A stretch of DNA of 64,000 bases from Dromiciops gliroides (lineage: Eukaryota > Chordata > Mammalia > Microbiotheria > Microbiotheriidae). The notes beneath the pieces are model-generated. The model was not told where the DNA came from. It saw only the letters and a program-made list of their open reading frames with translations, and did no database searches. A program made the translations under genes and the position numbers. Positions 53,477 to 64,000 of the stretch are shown here, piece after piece (positions within the stretch are counted from its first letter, which is position 1; every line of letters begins with the position of its first letter). The stretch spans positions 55,255,532-55,319,531 of the forward strand of contig NC_057861.1 of assembly GCF_019393635.1 (NCBI RefSeq). Direction: 5' to 3'.

Positions 53477-56005
53477 CTGTTAAGAGAACATAAAGCCAAT
53501 GAAAACCATAACACTGCAACCCCCTCCAACCAATCTTCATTAAGGGACTACAATGTGCAAAGCACTGGGATGGGTCTAGGAATGAGAAATCCCATCTGAC
53601 CCTCAAAATTAAGCCATATTCTGAATCAAAGAACCTCAAAGTAGGGAGGAATCCCAGGGATCACTTAGAACCCTCACTTGAAGAAAGAACCCACTTTCCA
53701 CAGCTAACAACACAGCTAACATATAGCAAGCACTTTGAAGGTTGACGAATCAATTTTAGATCCACTATCCCAATTGAATCTAACAACTACCTTTTGAGGT
53801 AGATAGGTACATTCCAGTTTCTCAGCCTTAGGGCTGAGAAGTAAACTGTCCAAAACACACAACTATAGGTGGCAGACTCATAATTCTAACCCAGGATTCC
53901 GGAATCAAGTCCAGTCACATTCTACCACAACATATCGCCTTCTCAGGTGTTATTATCCCCATTTTATAAATAAGGAAGCCTGGGGTTCAAAAAGTAAAGT
54001 GGTCAGCCTGCCTTTCAAGAACATCCCCAATAATCCAAGGCTCATTACTTCCAGAGAAAGCCCGTTTCCCAACTAGATGGCTCAATTTTTCTTAGGAAAC
54101 TCTTTATATTGGCATGGACTCTACCTTCCTGTAACTTTCACCATTTGTCTTAGCCCTGCGTTCTAGAGTTGAACAAAATAACCCTAATCCACCTTCTGTA
54201 TGAGTGTCTTTTAAATATTCCAAAACCCCTTTCTCTCAGGGAGTCTTCCTTTCTTCAAGCCTGGTTCTCTTATGAAATGGTTTTTACCAGTCACACCCTA
54301 AAGACTCTAGATGTGGTTTTTGTAAGGTAAAAAAAAGCCTAGAGGGACTATCACACCTCCCTTGTTTCAATTACAAGCCTAGAACTAATTCCACCTACAT
54401 TTGAACTAACTTTCTTGGCGTCATTGTGCTGAATTATATGGGAACTTAGCTCATGAAGAAGCCCCAGCCTATCTCCTAAATCCTTTACTAACAAGATTTT
54501 TTTTTTCTAGTTAACTGAAGCATAGGTAATGATGATGAGGATCTGGTACTATCCAGTAGTGTGAACAGTCCACTACAAACAATATCCATAAAATTCGCTA
54601 GACATCTTTAAGAAAAGATGCCAGTCAGTGACTATGCTAAGAAGGATCACCTGCGAATCTAGGCAGGTACTGCTCTACGTCCAAATAGCAATCCCCTGCA
54701 TACATACGATGCCTTAATTCTAAAGAACTCAAGCTATAGCAATGTTCATTATGCCACTTTCCCTTATACTGTCCAGGTGAGCCCCCATCAAGCCCCCCTC
54801 TAAAGTCTCTCTGATACAGAGGCAACTTCATTCGTTCTTTAAGGCTCTGCCACTGAAGGTCAACAAGTTCTATTTTTGATGCTGAGGACACACTTAGCTA
54901 TTTAGAGACAGCTTCTTCACCACAGAGTGAGCAAGCAAGTGATGATTTTTTAATCCAAAAAAGTAACTCATGAAGTAGTTGCACACTGGGCTGATGGAGT
55001 GTCTATATGTCTGTAAGACAGACAGCTCTGCAAGTTGATCCCTGTCTCACATGAGGAAATTACAGGACAAGAAGCTAAGTGACCATGGGCAGAAATACAG
55101 GGAGATAGCAGTTCCCCCGAATGAAAAGAAAAGGGCAATGTGGCATTGCAGAAAGAGGGCTGGATATGCAGTCCAGAGGCCTGGGTTCAAATCTAGATTA
55201 GAATCAAATCCCGCTAGCTGTGGGACAAGGGGGAACTGGCTTATCTTCTCAGAGCCTCAGTTTTCTCATGGGGATGATAACACTGGCACTAATTTCCTCG
55301 CTTAGAAATTGTGAGAAAGGTACTTTGCAGCTATCAGGGACATATAAATGTGAATAATGATTATGTTTACGGTGAAAGATAACATGTAATGCAAAGAGTC
55401 CCAGACATGAAGTCTAAAGACTGGAGTTTGTGCCCCAGCTTTGCCACTTAGGAAGGCGCTGGACTTGGCACCTGGAGAGAGCTGGGTTCCGATCCCAGCT
55501 GAGCATCACTAGCTGTGTGACTAGAGCAAGTCACTCATCACTAGGACTCTCAATGTACACAGAGGGCACTATCTGATTTAATCCTGTTGTCCACAATCTT
55601 GGGAAGCAGGTGCTGGTATCCTCTCCACTTTACAGATGAGGAAACAGACTCACTGCCTCTTATAATCTCCCACTGTTTCCTCATCAGCAAAATGTGGATC
55701 AAAAAATTTGTATTGACTTAATGAGACTCTATGAGAAGTCAACCTTAAAGTATTTGTAAATCTTAAAGCTTTTGAAGTCTGCTAATATTACCAGTTAGGT
55801 GACTATGGAGCAATCACCTAACCTTTTGGGGTGTCGCTTTTCTCCTCAGTAAATGGGGATCACGACACTTATAGTACTTAGCCCAATAACTACTGTGAGA
55901 ACAGCCTTACCTTTTTTGTGAGGCAATAAAAAATGTTATTGGCTGCCTCCTCCTAAGGAAGAGGATGGAAACTATTTGTCACAGATGTTAAAAGGGGGTG
56001 GGGGG
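53477..56005 (-). other. SGTA 3' UTR intron: old repeats and unique sequence
   Basis: Contains MIR-like minus-strand text at about 53690-53960, CR1/L3-like text to about 54290, a MIR in plus orientation at about 55135-55380, and shorter MIR pieces to 55870. The stretch 54500-55020 is unique and contains an 87-codon minus-strand open frame (54637-54897, after an in-frame TAG), reported under findings. Confidence 0.5.
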
Positions 56006-56167
56006 GGCAGCTAGGTGGCGCAGTGGATAGAGCATCGGCCCTGGAGTCAGGAGGACCTGAGTTCAAGTCTGATCTCAGAAACTTGACACTTACTAGCTGT
56101 GTGACCCTGGGCAAGTCACTTAACCCCAATTGCCTCACCAAAAAAAAAATAATAAAAAATACAATAT
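56006..56167 (+). mobile_element. Marsupial CORE-SINE, type A-like
   Basis: GGGGCAGCTAGGTGGCGCAG start, CCCCAATTGCCTCACC end with an A/T-rich tail. Flanked by TTAAAAGGGGGTGGGG copies at about 55988 and 56167. It sits about 190 nt downstream of the SGTA donor, in the 3' UTR intron. Confidence 0.93.
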
Positions 56168-56357
56168 TAAAAAGGGGGTGGGGGGTTGGATGGAAGACTG
56201 AATTAGACAACAAGCTCACAGATTCCCCCTCCCCGACTCTGAGGTTCTATGAATTGTGGGCCAAAATGAGGACTCAAACCCAAGATCTTGTACTGATTCA
56301 GGTCAGTACTCTTTCCACCACGATGTCACGCCACCTACTCGGGCCCCAAACTTGTAC

Positions 56358-56481
56358 CTTCACTGTTCACTCCTGCTGGTCATCATTGCTGGCGCTGGGG
56401 GTCCGACTCCTAATTTGGCTTCTGAGCTGCTCTATCAACTCTGGGTTTTGTTGCTGCATCTGCTGAGCAAACTGTTGGCCT
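56358..56481 (-). CDS. SGTA: SGTA last coding exon with stop
   Basis: Acceptor TTTTGTTCCTCAG (AG at 56483-56482). The exon reads [19 protein letters not shown] ... SNDDQQE and TGA at 56369-56367, then nine more bases to a donor GAAG|GTACAAG (GT at 56357-56356). Residues up to the stop are certain; use of the donor just after the stop is inferred. Confidence 0.92.
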
Positions 56482-59400
56482 CTGAGGAACAAAACCAAAT
56501 ACATGTCATTAGAACAAACAAAGCCCAACTCGAGCAGAAAGGAGATGGAAGAGTAAGAAAAGCTCATGGTGCAAAAGGAAAAAAGACTAGCACAAGGCCG
56601 GATTTCTAAATTCTGGGAATCCGACTTGGGCGCTGGTACCACACTCCTCTTCTCTCTGACACTAGCATTACCATCCCAGGCAGCCTCGCTCAAACCCCAA
56701 GTGCCCTCTAGTTGCCCTCTCTACTTTCCATCAGAGGAACTCAGAACTGGAAGGAAGCTCATCACCCTCCTAACCCAGCCTCTATCTACCTGAAAAAAGA
56801 ACCGGCATGTGGCCATCCAGGCTCTTCTTGAAGAGCCCAGCTGACAGGAGGAAACCAAGCCCTCAGCCCATTCCCCTGCTCCGTGCTGCCAATTCTTAGA
56901 AAGCTTTTCCTAACATCAAACCTAAATTCACCTCTGCAACTGCCACAGAATCCACAGATCAGCCTTCTGGGGCCAATCCCTCTTTCAGGACCAAGCTTCA
57001 AATATCTGCAAACAACTCATTGTGTTCCACATCCCCTCCCTCACTAGGTAAAACCATCCCAAGTCCTGAACATGAGACCTTTATCATCTGTTACCTTCCT
57101 CTGGACATGTTCAGTTTATCAACATCCTCCCTAAAATCAGGTACCCAGAAGTGGACACAATACTCCAGAGGTGGACTGACCAGCCAGTGTATAGGACAGA
57201 GGATTCTCCCTTCCTGATTCCTCCCTGGCTACCATACCTCTTCTTAATGCAGTCTAAGATGACATCAGTTTTTCTGGGCACCATCAGCATACTGATCACT
57301 CTCATCAAGCTTACAGGCCACTAACACCCCCCAATTCACTTTTTGTCTGCTGTTTGATCATGACCCACCCATCTTACATTGGTGAATGCGATATTCTCAA
57401 CAAAAAATGAGCAACATTGCACTTGCTCCTATTACATTTCATCTTCATAGATTTGCTCTAGCCTGTCAAGATCTTTTTGAATTCTGACAGTCATTCGAAG
57501 TGTTAGCTCTCCCTCAAACTTTGTGTCATCTATCAGTCTGAGAGGCATGGCATTTATGCATTTATCTGAATCACTGATAAAAGTATTAAACAGCCCTCCA
57601 TTCAAGTGCCAGCCAACCATTACTGGGTCCCATTAGGTCTGACCACTCAACAGTTTTGACTTCAGCAAGCTTATTATTCACGAGCCCACATCTCTCCACC
57701 TTTTCCAGAAGCACAGCTGGTGAGCTAATGTCAAATGTTTTGCTAAAATCTAGATAAATGCTATTTACAGCATTTTCTACTGAAGCCAAGAACTCTCACC
57801 ACCATTTCCTTTTCTAGGATTTCATTAGCCATCTCTCTGCTAAGGTGTTTGCTAGGAAGTGAAGTCAAAGTCATTGGCCTATAATTTTCAGGTGCCATTG
57901 TCTTCCTCTTTTTGACAATCTGGACAGTATTTATCCAGTCCTGCAGTGTCTTTTTCAAAGGCCATGGACAGTGGGTTGGCAATCACCAGCTCTTTTAATT
58001 CCCCAGAATGAAGTCAATTTGGATAACGTGACTTAACTCATCACTCATCAAGGGCAGCTGGATATTCTATGTAGGGCATCAACCCCCTCTTAACCATGTT
58101 TGTTCTATTCCTTTCCATGCAAAGATAATAATCCTTATTGTCAGAAAAAAACAGAAGCAAAATAAAGAGTTGAGCAGCCCTGCCTTGTCTCCATTATCAG
58201 TCACTATTGTCTCATCTCTTCTGAGTGCCAAGCAGTACTTTTCCTCCTTTAAGCCTAAAAAGAACTTTAAAAAAATCACCCTTGTTGTTGCCCCCAGCGT
58301 TCCTCATCAGTTCCAGCTCGCTCAGAACACTAGCACTGTGGACACCTCCTATGAGGCCTCCGCCACACTTGGGTGGTCATCTTCCTTGACCCATCCCCTT
58401 GGTGTTCACTGTCTGTACACCACATGGCTTTTAAAAACCTATGGTGGGGAAAAAAAAACAAAACAAAAAAACCTATGGTGCTTCGTGAGTTCCCTGGGCA
58501 TCCAGTGTTCTCTAGACAGGCTCCCCTTTTTCTCTTCATTGAAATAGTTTTTCTTTGTGTCTTCAGAATTGCATGGTAGAACTCTTCCCATCCCTCATGG
58601 GCTGACTTCTGTAGAATTTTAGTCCGTGAGATCCTACCTACCCTTTCTCTGATTATCTTGAAATCTGCTCTCCCAGAATCTATGAAGTATCTCACTATTC
58701 CTGGCTTTCTTTTTTTCTACCTATAATTCTAAAATACAGTGAGTGGTTCCCAAGTAATCACTGCATCCCAACATTTTTAGAAGGCTCTCAACTTTCTAAG
58801 TCCTATCTATTCCCTCAAAAACTCCACTAGCATGCCTAGAATACTGCAAGTCTGAACAGCAGTACCTCCTTTCCTGTATGACCCTGACCCCCAATTTATC
58901 TCCCTAATATTTATCAAATAAAGCACTGACATTCAAAGCCCTCCATGATCACACCAATACACTACCCCAAAATCATGGACTCTAAGCTCCAGCCAAACTG
59001 GACTCCTATCTTCCTCTTGTCCCATGTTTATACTGTTTTTCACACCATTCTAGTCACCTAGAATGTCTTCCACACTACCTCCATTAAAATCCTACCTTTC
59101 CCAATCATTAAGCCTTCCTCAATTGCTCCAATCTTAACATGCCTTCCTTGAACAACATGCAGCATTGTGTACCTCTTTTATGCACTTATGTTCACTGACA
59201 AAGGTGGTGGTGATGGGGGAAAATGTCTTATGTTCTCTCTTATTATGTACTATTTGTCTTTTAATGTTGTGTCTTAGGGCATGTGATACTGGTCCCTAGA
59301 ACAATGGAAATGACAGTTACTTGAAAACAAGTGTAAAGATATGGCTGCGGTACGGGATACCCACGACTGAAGAGGCTTTCTGGTTTCCCAAGCATGAGTC

Positions 59401-62400
59401 TGAGATGACAAACAGACAAATAAACTTCGTTTAAAGTATCTGACCAAGTCAGTTCCAAGCTGGCAAAAGAGTCTTTGGGGGGAGACAGATGTCCCCCCTT
59501 CTCATTCATGACAAAATGTGAATAAGAGTGAAGTACATAAGGAAAACTGGAGAGAAGTCAGGGAGGACTAATCAAAATAGTTTTAGGAATCTTGTGAGGC
59601 ATCAGATCCATCCTCTAGAAACAATGTTTTAAGTCCCTTTCAGTGGACTTAATAAAACTCTGGTTCTTTCTTTCCTCTTTTGAATATGAATTTCCACTTC
59701 CTTGGGGGAAATACATTTGCAGTATAAAGGTAATGGGGCAAAGCAGGGAAAGAAGGTAGGTATCAGAGCCAGAACACTGGTATTTGGTATTGGTGTGTAC
59801 CTAGCTGAAGTCTAAGACCACAATCACAGTATGGCAGAATGCCAAACTGCACTGATCCTGAGACATAGAGGTAGAGGGAGACAAAAGCAAAGCCAGACCG
59901 AGAAATAAAGAGAAACCACTTCCCTTATAGAGTATGAGAAAGAAGGTCCTAAGCCAAGGGCAAAACTTTTCCTAAGTCAACCTAAAGGGAAACCTTTTAC
60001 ATATTATAGTTATTTCAGTGTATTTCCCTATCCCTAAAACTCAAACATGTGATTTCCTTGTCGTTGTGGAATTTAAGATGTGCCACAGATAAAGAAATGT
60101 ACAATGTAAGACATAAGTGCATAAAAGAGGTACTAAGCAGCATACTATGTAAAGTCCCGGGGTAAAAGGTCATCACTAATGTGGGGGACAGAAAACCAGG
60201 GAGGTTTCCTATAGGTGGCATTTGAAGTGTGCTTCAAAAGAGATGGAAAGATCCAACAGGCAGATGCCAGAGTGCATTTTGGGCACAAATCAGTCAGAGA
60301 AGCTGTGGAATTAGCAATGTACAAAGCTTGTACAGCATGTGAAAAGAGTGGTTCGTGAGGGGACCTCAGACACTAGACTGAATAAAGTCTGAACTTCAGT
60401 TAGGAGACTGTAAGAAACTACTGAAGGGTCCTGAGTAATGGAAGCCACAAGCAGATCTCATCAGATCTAACAGGGAAGAGAAGTCTGGCAGTGCTTTTCT
60501 ACTGGAGCTGGCAGAGGGATGATGCAAGAAGAGGAAAGCACAGGTGGGAAAAACTTTCAGGGAACTGACCAATGGTAATTGGCCTTTCGAAGGGGGCCAA
60601 AGTGGGACTAGACAAGGGGACCACCAGTGTAATGCCTCACATACAGTAGGTGCTCAGGGAAAGTCTGTCCAACAGTGTTCCTTCATATTTGCTCTCCAGG
60701 CCAGCCAGCCACCCAACATGTTCAGGAGACCTAAGAATGCATTCTGGTGCCTGTTCATGACCTTGAGGGTCAAAGCCAACCCCTTCTTTGTCTATGTAAA
60801 CCACTAGGATTGCTTGGGAAAGAATCGTCTTCCACAGCACGGCAAGAGGAGTGACGGAGCTAGCACAGACCCCTTTCTCGGAACAGGCCCCAAGGCTGTC
60901 ATTAGTAAGTGACTTCCATGAATCTGGGAGACCACGGCTGAAGTCCAAGGCTGACTACTGGTGGGGGAGTAAGGACTTTTGGTTTCATTATGTGGGGTGG
61001 CTGGCATTTGTTCTTCCGTCTGCTCGTCCTGATCTACAGATGGACTTGATCCAGAGTGACTTTTTTCCATTTTTAAGAGCTCTGCTTCATCCTCCTCCCC
61101 TAACAAACGCAAATCAACTTACGCCTGGATGAGGCTGGCGAGGTCATTTGGAGAAGGGCTGGCTCCAGCAGCTCCCAAAGGATTGTGGCCACCTGATATC
61201 ATCCCAGACATGCTGCAAGGAGAGGATTTATTACTCACAAACAGGCCAACTCTGGTCCCTCTGATTCCAGGTCCTTGGCAGGACAGACAGTTAAAAGAGA
61301 CTTGGGAAAGAATTAAGATTAATCCCTTTTGGATCCTTTGCTTTGCCTAGTTCAAGGGGCTCCCTGCTGGAGCTTGGCAGGCTCCCTGTCGATTCAGCAA
61401 GTTTTTCAATATGCCCATTTCTCCCACCTTCTCCTATAACAAGACAGCCTTGTGAACTGTCACAACTCTTTAAAATCTTAAAAAAAAAAAAATCAAGATT
61501 CAAAAGAAAAAGCAAGAGAGAGTATTACTTACAGTTGCTGTACTTGAGGATTATTCATGAGGTTTGATGCCTATTAAAGAAAATAGTTCCATGGTTAGAA
61601 AGCTTCCTATCCATCTTGGCCCCCCATCATAAACCTTTAGGTTAAACGGTAGCATTTTATTTTTAATCAATAATGAGAGAAAGAAGTTCAACACCCCCCC
61701 ATCTAATGCATAACTGTAAGTGCCAATCAGTAGTTAAATCTACAACAATTACATAAGCTATCTAGCTTAGCAATGTGGAGTCTTTATGACTGCAACCTAT
61801 AAAGTAATGAAATGTGCAAACTCCCCCCATCTATGAAGAGAGGACAAGAGGGGAATGAGGTCATTACCATACTCATGAAGCCTGGGTTATTCAGCAAGCC
61901 AGCTAGGTCAAAGCCTCCAGTACCTCCTGTCTGCAAAGACCAGAAATAGACTTTATTAGATAGCATTTGTCAATGGCTAAATAACACACAGGTGTCATTA
62001 ACTGCTCCACAAACAAAAAAATACAGAGGCAAGTATCTTTTAAGGATGGAATGAGATTCTACAGACAGCCTGTACTGTACAAACCCCAATGCAAACCAGA
62101 GGCACAAAAGGCAGAATGACAGTGATCCTTATCCCACCATATGGGACCCTCCAGACAGCCCATCTAAGGTGCTTCATTCAAGGCTATGTTCCACATTTTA
62201 AGAGGGACCCTGGAGCACCATCAGGGGAGGGTGATCAAGAGAACCTAAGGTTTTACCACGGATGGAGCCATTGAGAAACTAAGGATATTTAGCCTGGAGT
62301 AGATGCCCCCAAATGGGGAGAAGGAAGGGAGGGATGATGGCCGCCACTGTTAAATACATAAGGACTGAAGCACTAGACTTGTCCTGCTTGGTCCTAAAGT

Positions 62401-62995
62401 GCAATGAGTAGAATCAACTCAACATAAAGGAACAGCCAACAAGAGCTATCTCAGTGGAATGTGATGCCTTGACAGGCAGCGAGTTCTCTATCACTGAGGG
62501 TACCAAACAGAGTCTGGAGGGATCCTTGGCTGTGGTATACTCGCTTTAGTGGAGGTTAAACCCTATCCTTCTACATTATGAGAGTTTAACAATTCTGTGC
62601 GAAGCTCAAGAACAGTCAGGATAAAGTGGAGCAACAAGATGCCTCCAAAAGGCTACCAGACGAAGCAGTACCTCCCATCTGGAAAAGTCCATTGGTATTT
62701 GTGTTTTCAAATGAGCTGGGCCTGTGAGGTGTGCACTGCACTGCCCAGTTCCTTCAATCTAGGATAACTTAGAGAAGCCATCCTCTCCCACACTCAGGTA
62801 CACCCCATTAAAGTCTCCTGATCACACCAAGGCAGACAATAATTTCAGGAGCTTACCGGGCTGGGTGTTTCCTTCATTTTCTGTTCAGCTATCTTGAGGT
62901 TTGATTTGTATGTGTCATTGTCTGGGTCCAACTCCAGGGCTTTCTTATAGTAGACCACAGCCTCCGTGTGCTTGTTTAAGCTCGAGAGTGCTAAA
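56367..62995 (-). CDS. SGTA: SGTA co-chaperone, C-terminal 147 residues (gene continues past the right edge)
   Basis: Five exons join in phase: 62995..62857, 61930..61868, 61570..61533, 61212..61123 and 56481..56367. They encode the end of the TPR domain ([20 protein letters not shown] then [18 protein letters not shown]), the central [11 protein letters not shown] / [11 protein letters not shown] segment, and the glutamine-rich tail ending [16 protein letters not shown] is a cytosolic dimeric co-chaperone. Its TPR groove binds the EEVD tails of Hsp70/Hsp90, and it passes tail-anchored membrane proteins to the BAG6/GET pathway. Human SGTA is 313 residues, so about 166 N-terminal residues lie beyond 64000. 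The frame is intact and the last 37 residues match the human protein as I recall it. Same strand as SLC39A3, about 18 kb away. Confidence 0.96.
56735..58700 (-). mobile_element. CR1/L3-type LINE, decayed, 3' half of ORF2 plus 3' UTR
   Basis: Translating the minus strand in pieces gives the order expected of a CR1-clade ORF2. A pre-RT segment lies at 58330-58695, [11 protein letters not shown] at about 58180, [19 protein letters not shown] at about 57860 (RT motif 1) and [10 protein letters not shown] at about 57750 (motif A region). Then come LFNTFISD and [11 protein letters not shown] at about 57510-57600; the catalytic F/YADDTK motif has become LIDDTK. The 3' UTR follows with TGGAGTATTGTGTCCACTTC and the AGGAAAAGCTTTCTAAGAAT block. 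Several stops and frameshifts; long dead. Lies in the SGTA intron before the last coding exon. Confidence 0.8.
58705..58888. other. SGTA intron, unclassified
   Basis: No repeat or coding signal recognised between the CR1/L3 and L2 pieces. Confidence 0.4.
58890..59200 (+). mobile_element. L2 LINE 3'-end fragment
   Basis: CAAAGCCCTCCATGATCACA, CTAGAATGTCTTCC, AAAATCCTACC and AAGCCTTCCTCAATTGCTCC match the L2 3' region in plus orientation, antisense to SGTA. Confidence 0.7.
59210..60145. other. SGTA intron, mostly unique
   Basis: No repeat family could be assigned. No coding signal seen on either strand. Confidence 0.45.
60150..60560 (+). mobile_element. Ancient mammalian interspersed repeat, family unresolved
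   Basis: Shares block order with 7866-8620 and 26320-27180: GTTTCCTATAGGTGGCATTT, AGTGCATTTTGGGCA, a GAAGCCAC block and CTACTGGAGCTGG. Diverged copy in the SGTA intron. Confidence 0.45.
60565..61122. other. SGTA intron, unique sequence upstream of the 61123 donor
   Basis: No repeats recognised. Minus-strand open frames at 60637-60948 and 60804-61112 carry no family motif. Confidence 0.45.
61123..61212 (-). CDS. SGTA: SGTA exon, Met/Gly/Pro/Ser linker
   Basis: 90 nt. Acceptor CCTTGCAG; donor CAGGC|GTAAGT. Encodes (L)[18 protein letters not shown] then [12 protein letters not shown]. The alanine-rich ending varies from human GTPGTSPSQ in this flexible linker. Confidence 0.93.
61533..61570 (-). 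CDS. SGTA: SGTA 38-nt micro-like exon
   Basis: Acceptor TTTAATAG; donor CAACT|GTAAGT. Encodes [12 protein letters not shown] plus two bases of a leucine codon completed by the next exon. It is too short to show as an open reading frame and was found from the gap in the protein. Confidence 0.92.
61868..61930 (-). CDS. SGTA: SGTA exon, NNP segment
   Basis: 63 nt, exactly 21 codons ([21 protein letters not shown]). Acceptor GTCTTTGCAG; donor ATG|GTAATG. Being in phase at both ends, it could be skipped without a frameshift. Confidence 0.93.
62190..62600 (+). mobile_element. CR1/L3 3'-end fragment
   Basis: GGATATTTAGCCTGGAGTAG and AATGTGATGCCTTGACAGGC correspond to the L3 3' UTR blocks, plus orientation, antisense in an SGTA intron. 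Strongly diverged. Confidence 0.55.
62857..62995 (-). CDS. SGTA: SGTA exon, end of TPR domain
   Basis: 139 nt. Acceptor CCCTCTGTCCAG (AG at 62997-62996); donor CCCG|GTAAGC (GT at 62856-62855). The first base completes a glycine codon begun in the upstream exon outside the window. It encodes the third TPR helix pair through KMKETPSP. Confidence 0.93.
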
Positions 62996-63134
62996 CTGGA
63001 CAGAGGGAAGAAAGGAAGCAAACAGCTTTGACAAGGCCCAGAAAGAAGAGGCTCCATATCTACCCCACCCCAGCTCCATACTCCTCAGAGTTCTGCCACT
63101 GGCTAGCCTTCAGCCTCTCACAATCCACTAATTA

Positions 63135-64000
63135 TCTTTTCTCCTCTTTTTTTATATTTTCTTCCAATTACATGTAAAGATAATTTTTACGTTTTTTTTT
63201 ATTTACAATTTTGAGGTCCAAATTCTTTCCCTCCCTCCCCACTCCCCTCAACAAGGCAAGCAATTTGATATAGGCCATACATGTACAGTCATGAAAAACA
63301 TATTTTTATATTACTCATGTTGTGAAAGAAAACAGACAGAAAGATAAAGCAAAAAAAAAAAAGTATGCTTCTATCTGCATTCAGACTCCATCAATTCCTT
63401 CTCCAGGCAGATAGCATTTTTTCATCCTGAGTTCTTTGGAACGGTCTTGGATCTTTGTATTGGTGAGAAGAGCTAAGTCATTCACAGTCGATCATCATAC
63501 AATACTGCTGTTACTGTGTACAATGTTCTCCTGCTTCTGCACGCTGTATTTTGCTCAGTTTATGTAAGTCTTTCCCAGGTTTTTCTGAAAGCATCCTGCA
63601 CATCATTTCTTATAACATAAGAGTATTCCATCACAATTACACATCACCACTTGCTTAGACATTCCCCAATTGATGGGCATCCCCTCAATTTCCAATTTTT
63701 TTTACCACCACAAAAAGAACTGATATCAATATTTTTGTACAAGTAGGTCCTTTGCCTCTTTCTTTTTTTTTTTTTTTAATAAGTCTGGGATACAGACCTA
63801 GTGATGATATCGCTGGGTCACGAAGTATGCAGTTTTATAGGCCTTTTAGGCAGGATTCCAAATTGCTCTCCAGAATGGTTCTACCAATTCAGAACTCTAC
63901 CAACAGTGCATTACTGTCCCAATTTTCCCACATCCCCTCCAACATTTATCATTTTCCTTTTCTGTCATATTAGCTAATTCATCCATTATCAACACTTATT
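63135..64000 (-). mobile_element. L1 3' end, runs off the window
   Basis: The reverse complement carries the marsupial L1 3' UTR (ATGACTGTACATGTATGGCC ..., GATCCAAGACCGTTCCAAAG) and then the ORF2 tail (CTATTGGTAGAACCATT-type text, CCCAGCGATATCATCACTAG). Truncated at the window edge; inserted antisense in an SGTA intron. Confidence 0.8.

Noticed and set aside
411-56167. tRNA genes suggested by SINE heads
   Set aside because: SINE heads only recall tRNA-derived promoters; no intact cloverleaf was seen.
2107-56219. Recurrent peptides such as LSDLPRVTQLVSVKCLRPDL and its partner LDSGGPEFKSGLRHLTL
   Set aside because: These are translations of the two strands of the CORE-SINE, not a protein family.
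60637-61112. Additional SGTA exons in the stretch between the 61123 and 56481 exons
   Set aside because: The protein is continuous across the known junction (LIQA/GQQF), so no extra coding exon is needed.

Overview
This window looks like nuclear DNA of a marsupial, probably Australian. The evidence is a dense crop of young CORE/MIR-type SINEs (marsupial SINE1/WSINE1 type), marsupial-type L1 pieces, ancient CR1/L3, L2 and MIR fragments, and LTRs. Two intron-bearing vertebrate genes are identified by translation. The species call is an inference from repeat type only. No bacterial, viral or CRISPR-like gene system was seen.

Genes. SLC39A3 (zinc transporter ZIP3) is complete on the minus strand. 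Its two coding exons (29693-29902 and 25449-26189) join in phase to 316 codons. A probable non-coding first exon lies in a CpG island at about 33.4-34.0 kb, and a long 3' UTR probably reaches about 23.05 kb. SGTA (tail-anchored-protein co-chaperone) enters from the right edge, also on the minus strand. Five coding exons (62995 down to 56367) supply the last 147 residues. A probable intron follows 9 nt after the stop, and a terminal 3' UTR exon ends at a poly(A) signal near 52.0 kb. Adjacent SLC39A3 and SGTA in the same orientation match the human 19p13.3 order DIRAS1-SLC39A3-SGTA-THOP1. DIRAS1 and THOP1 coding sequence was not found here.

Layout. 1-23 kb: gene-free, with SINEs, MIR, L2 and CR1/L3 fragments, one LTR, an L1 riddled with SINEs (9.8-14.2 kb), a stack of four retroposons at one target motif (19.4-20.0 kb) and a few unique islands. 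23-34 kb: SLC39A3. 34-52 kb: intergenic, with L2, L1 3' ends, LTR relics (40.5-42.9 kb) and a half-L1-like element (44.1-45.8 kb). 52-64 kb: 3' half of SGTA, with a CR1/L3 LINE and an antisense L1 in its introns.

Most worth checking: a pre-miRNA-like hairpin at 7641-7723; a chimeric SINE at 49592-49815 that carries the 5' flank of a SINE about 600 bp away; repeated insertion into one target motif at 19411-20009; and an ORF1-plus-3'-end L1 derivative at 44.1-45.8 kb. No wholly new system could be established. All calls come from reading and recollection, with no alignment or database search.
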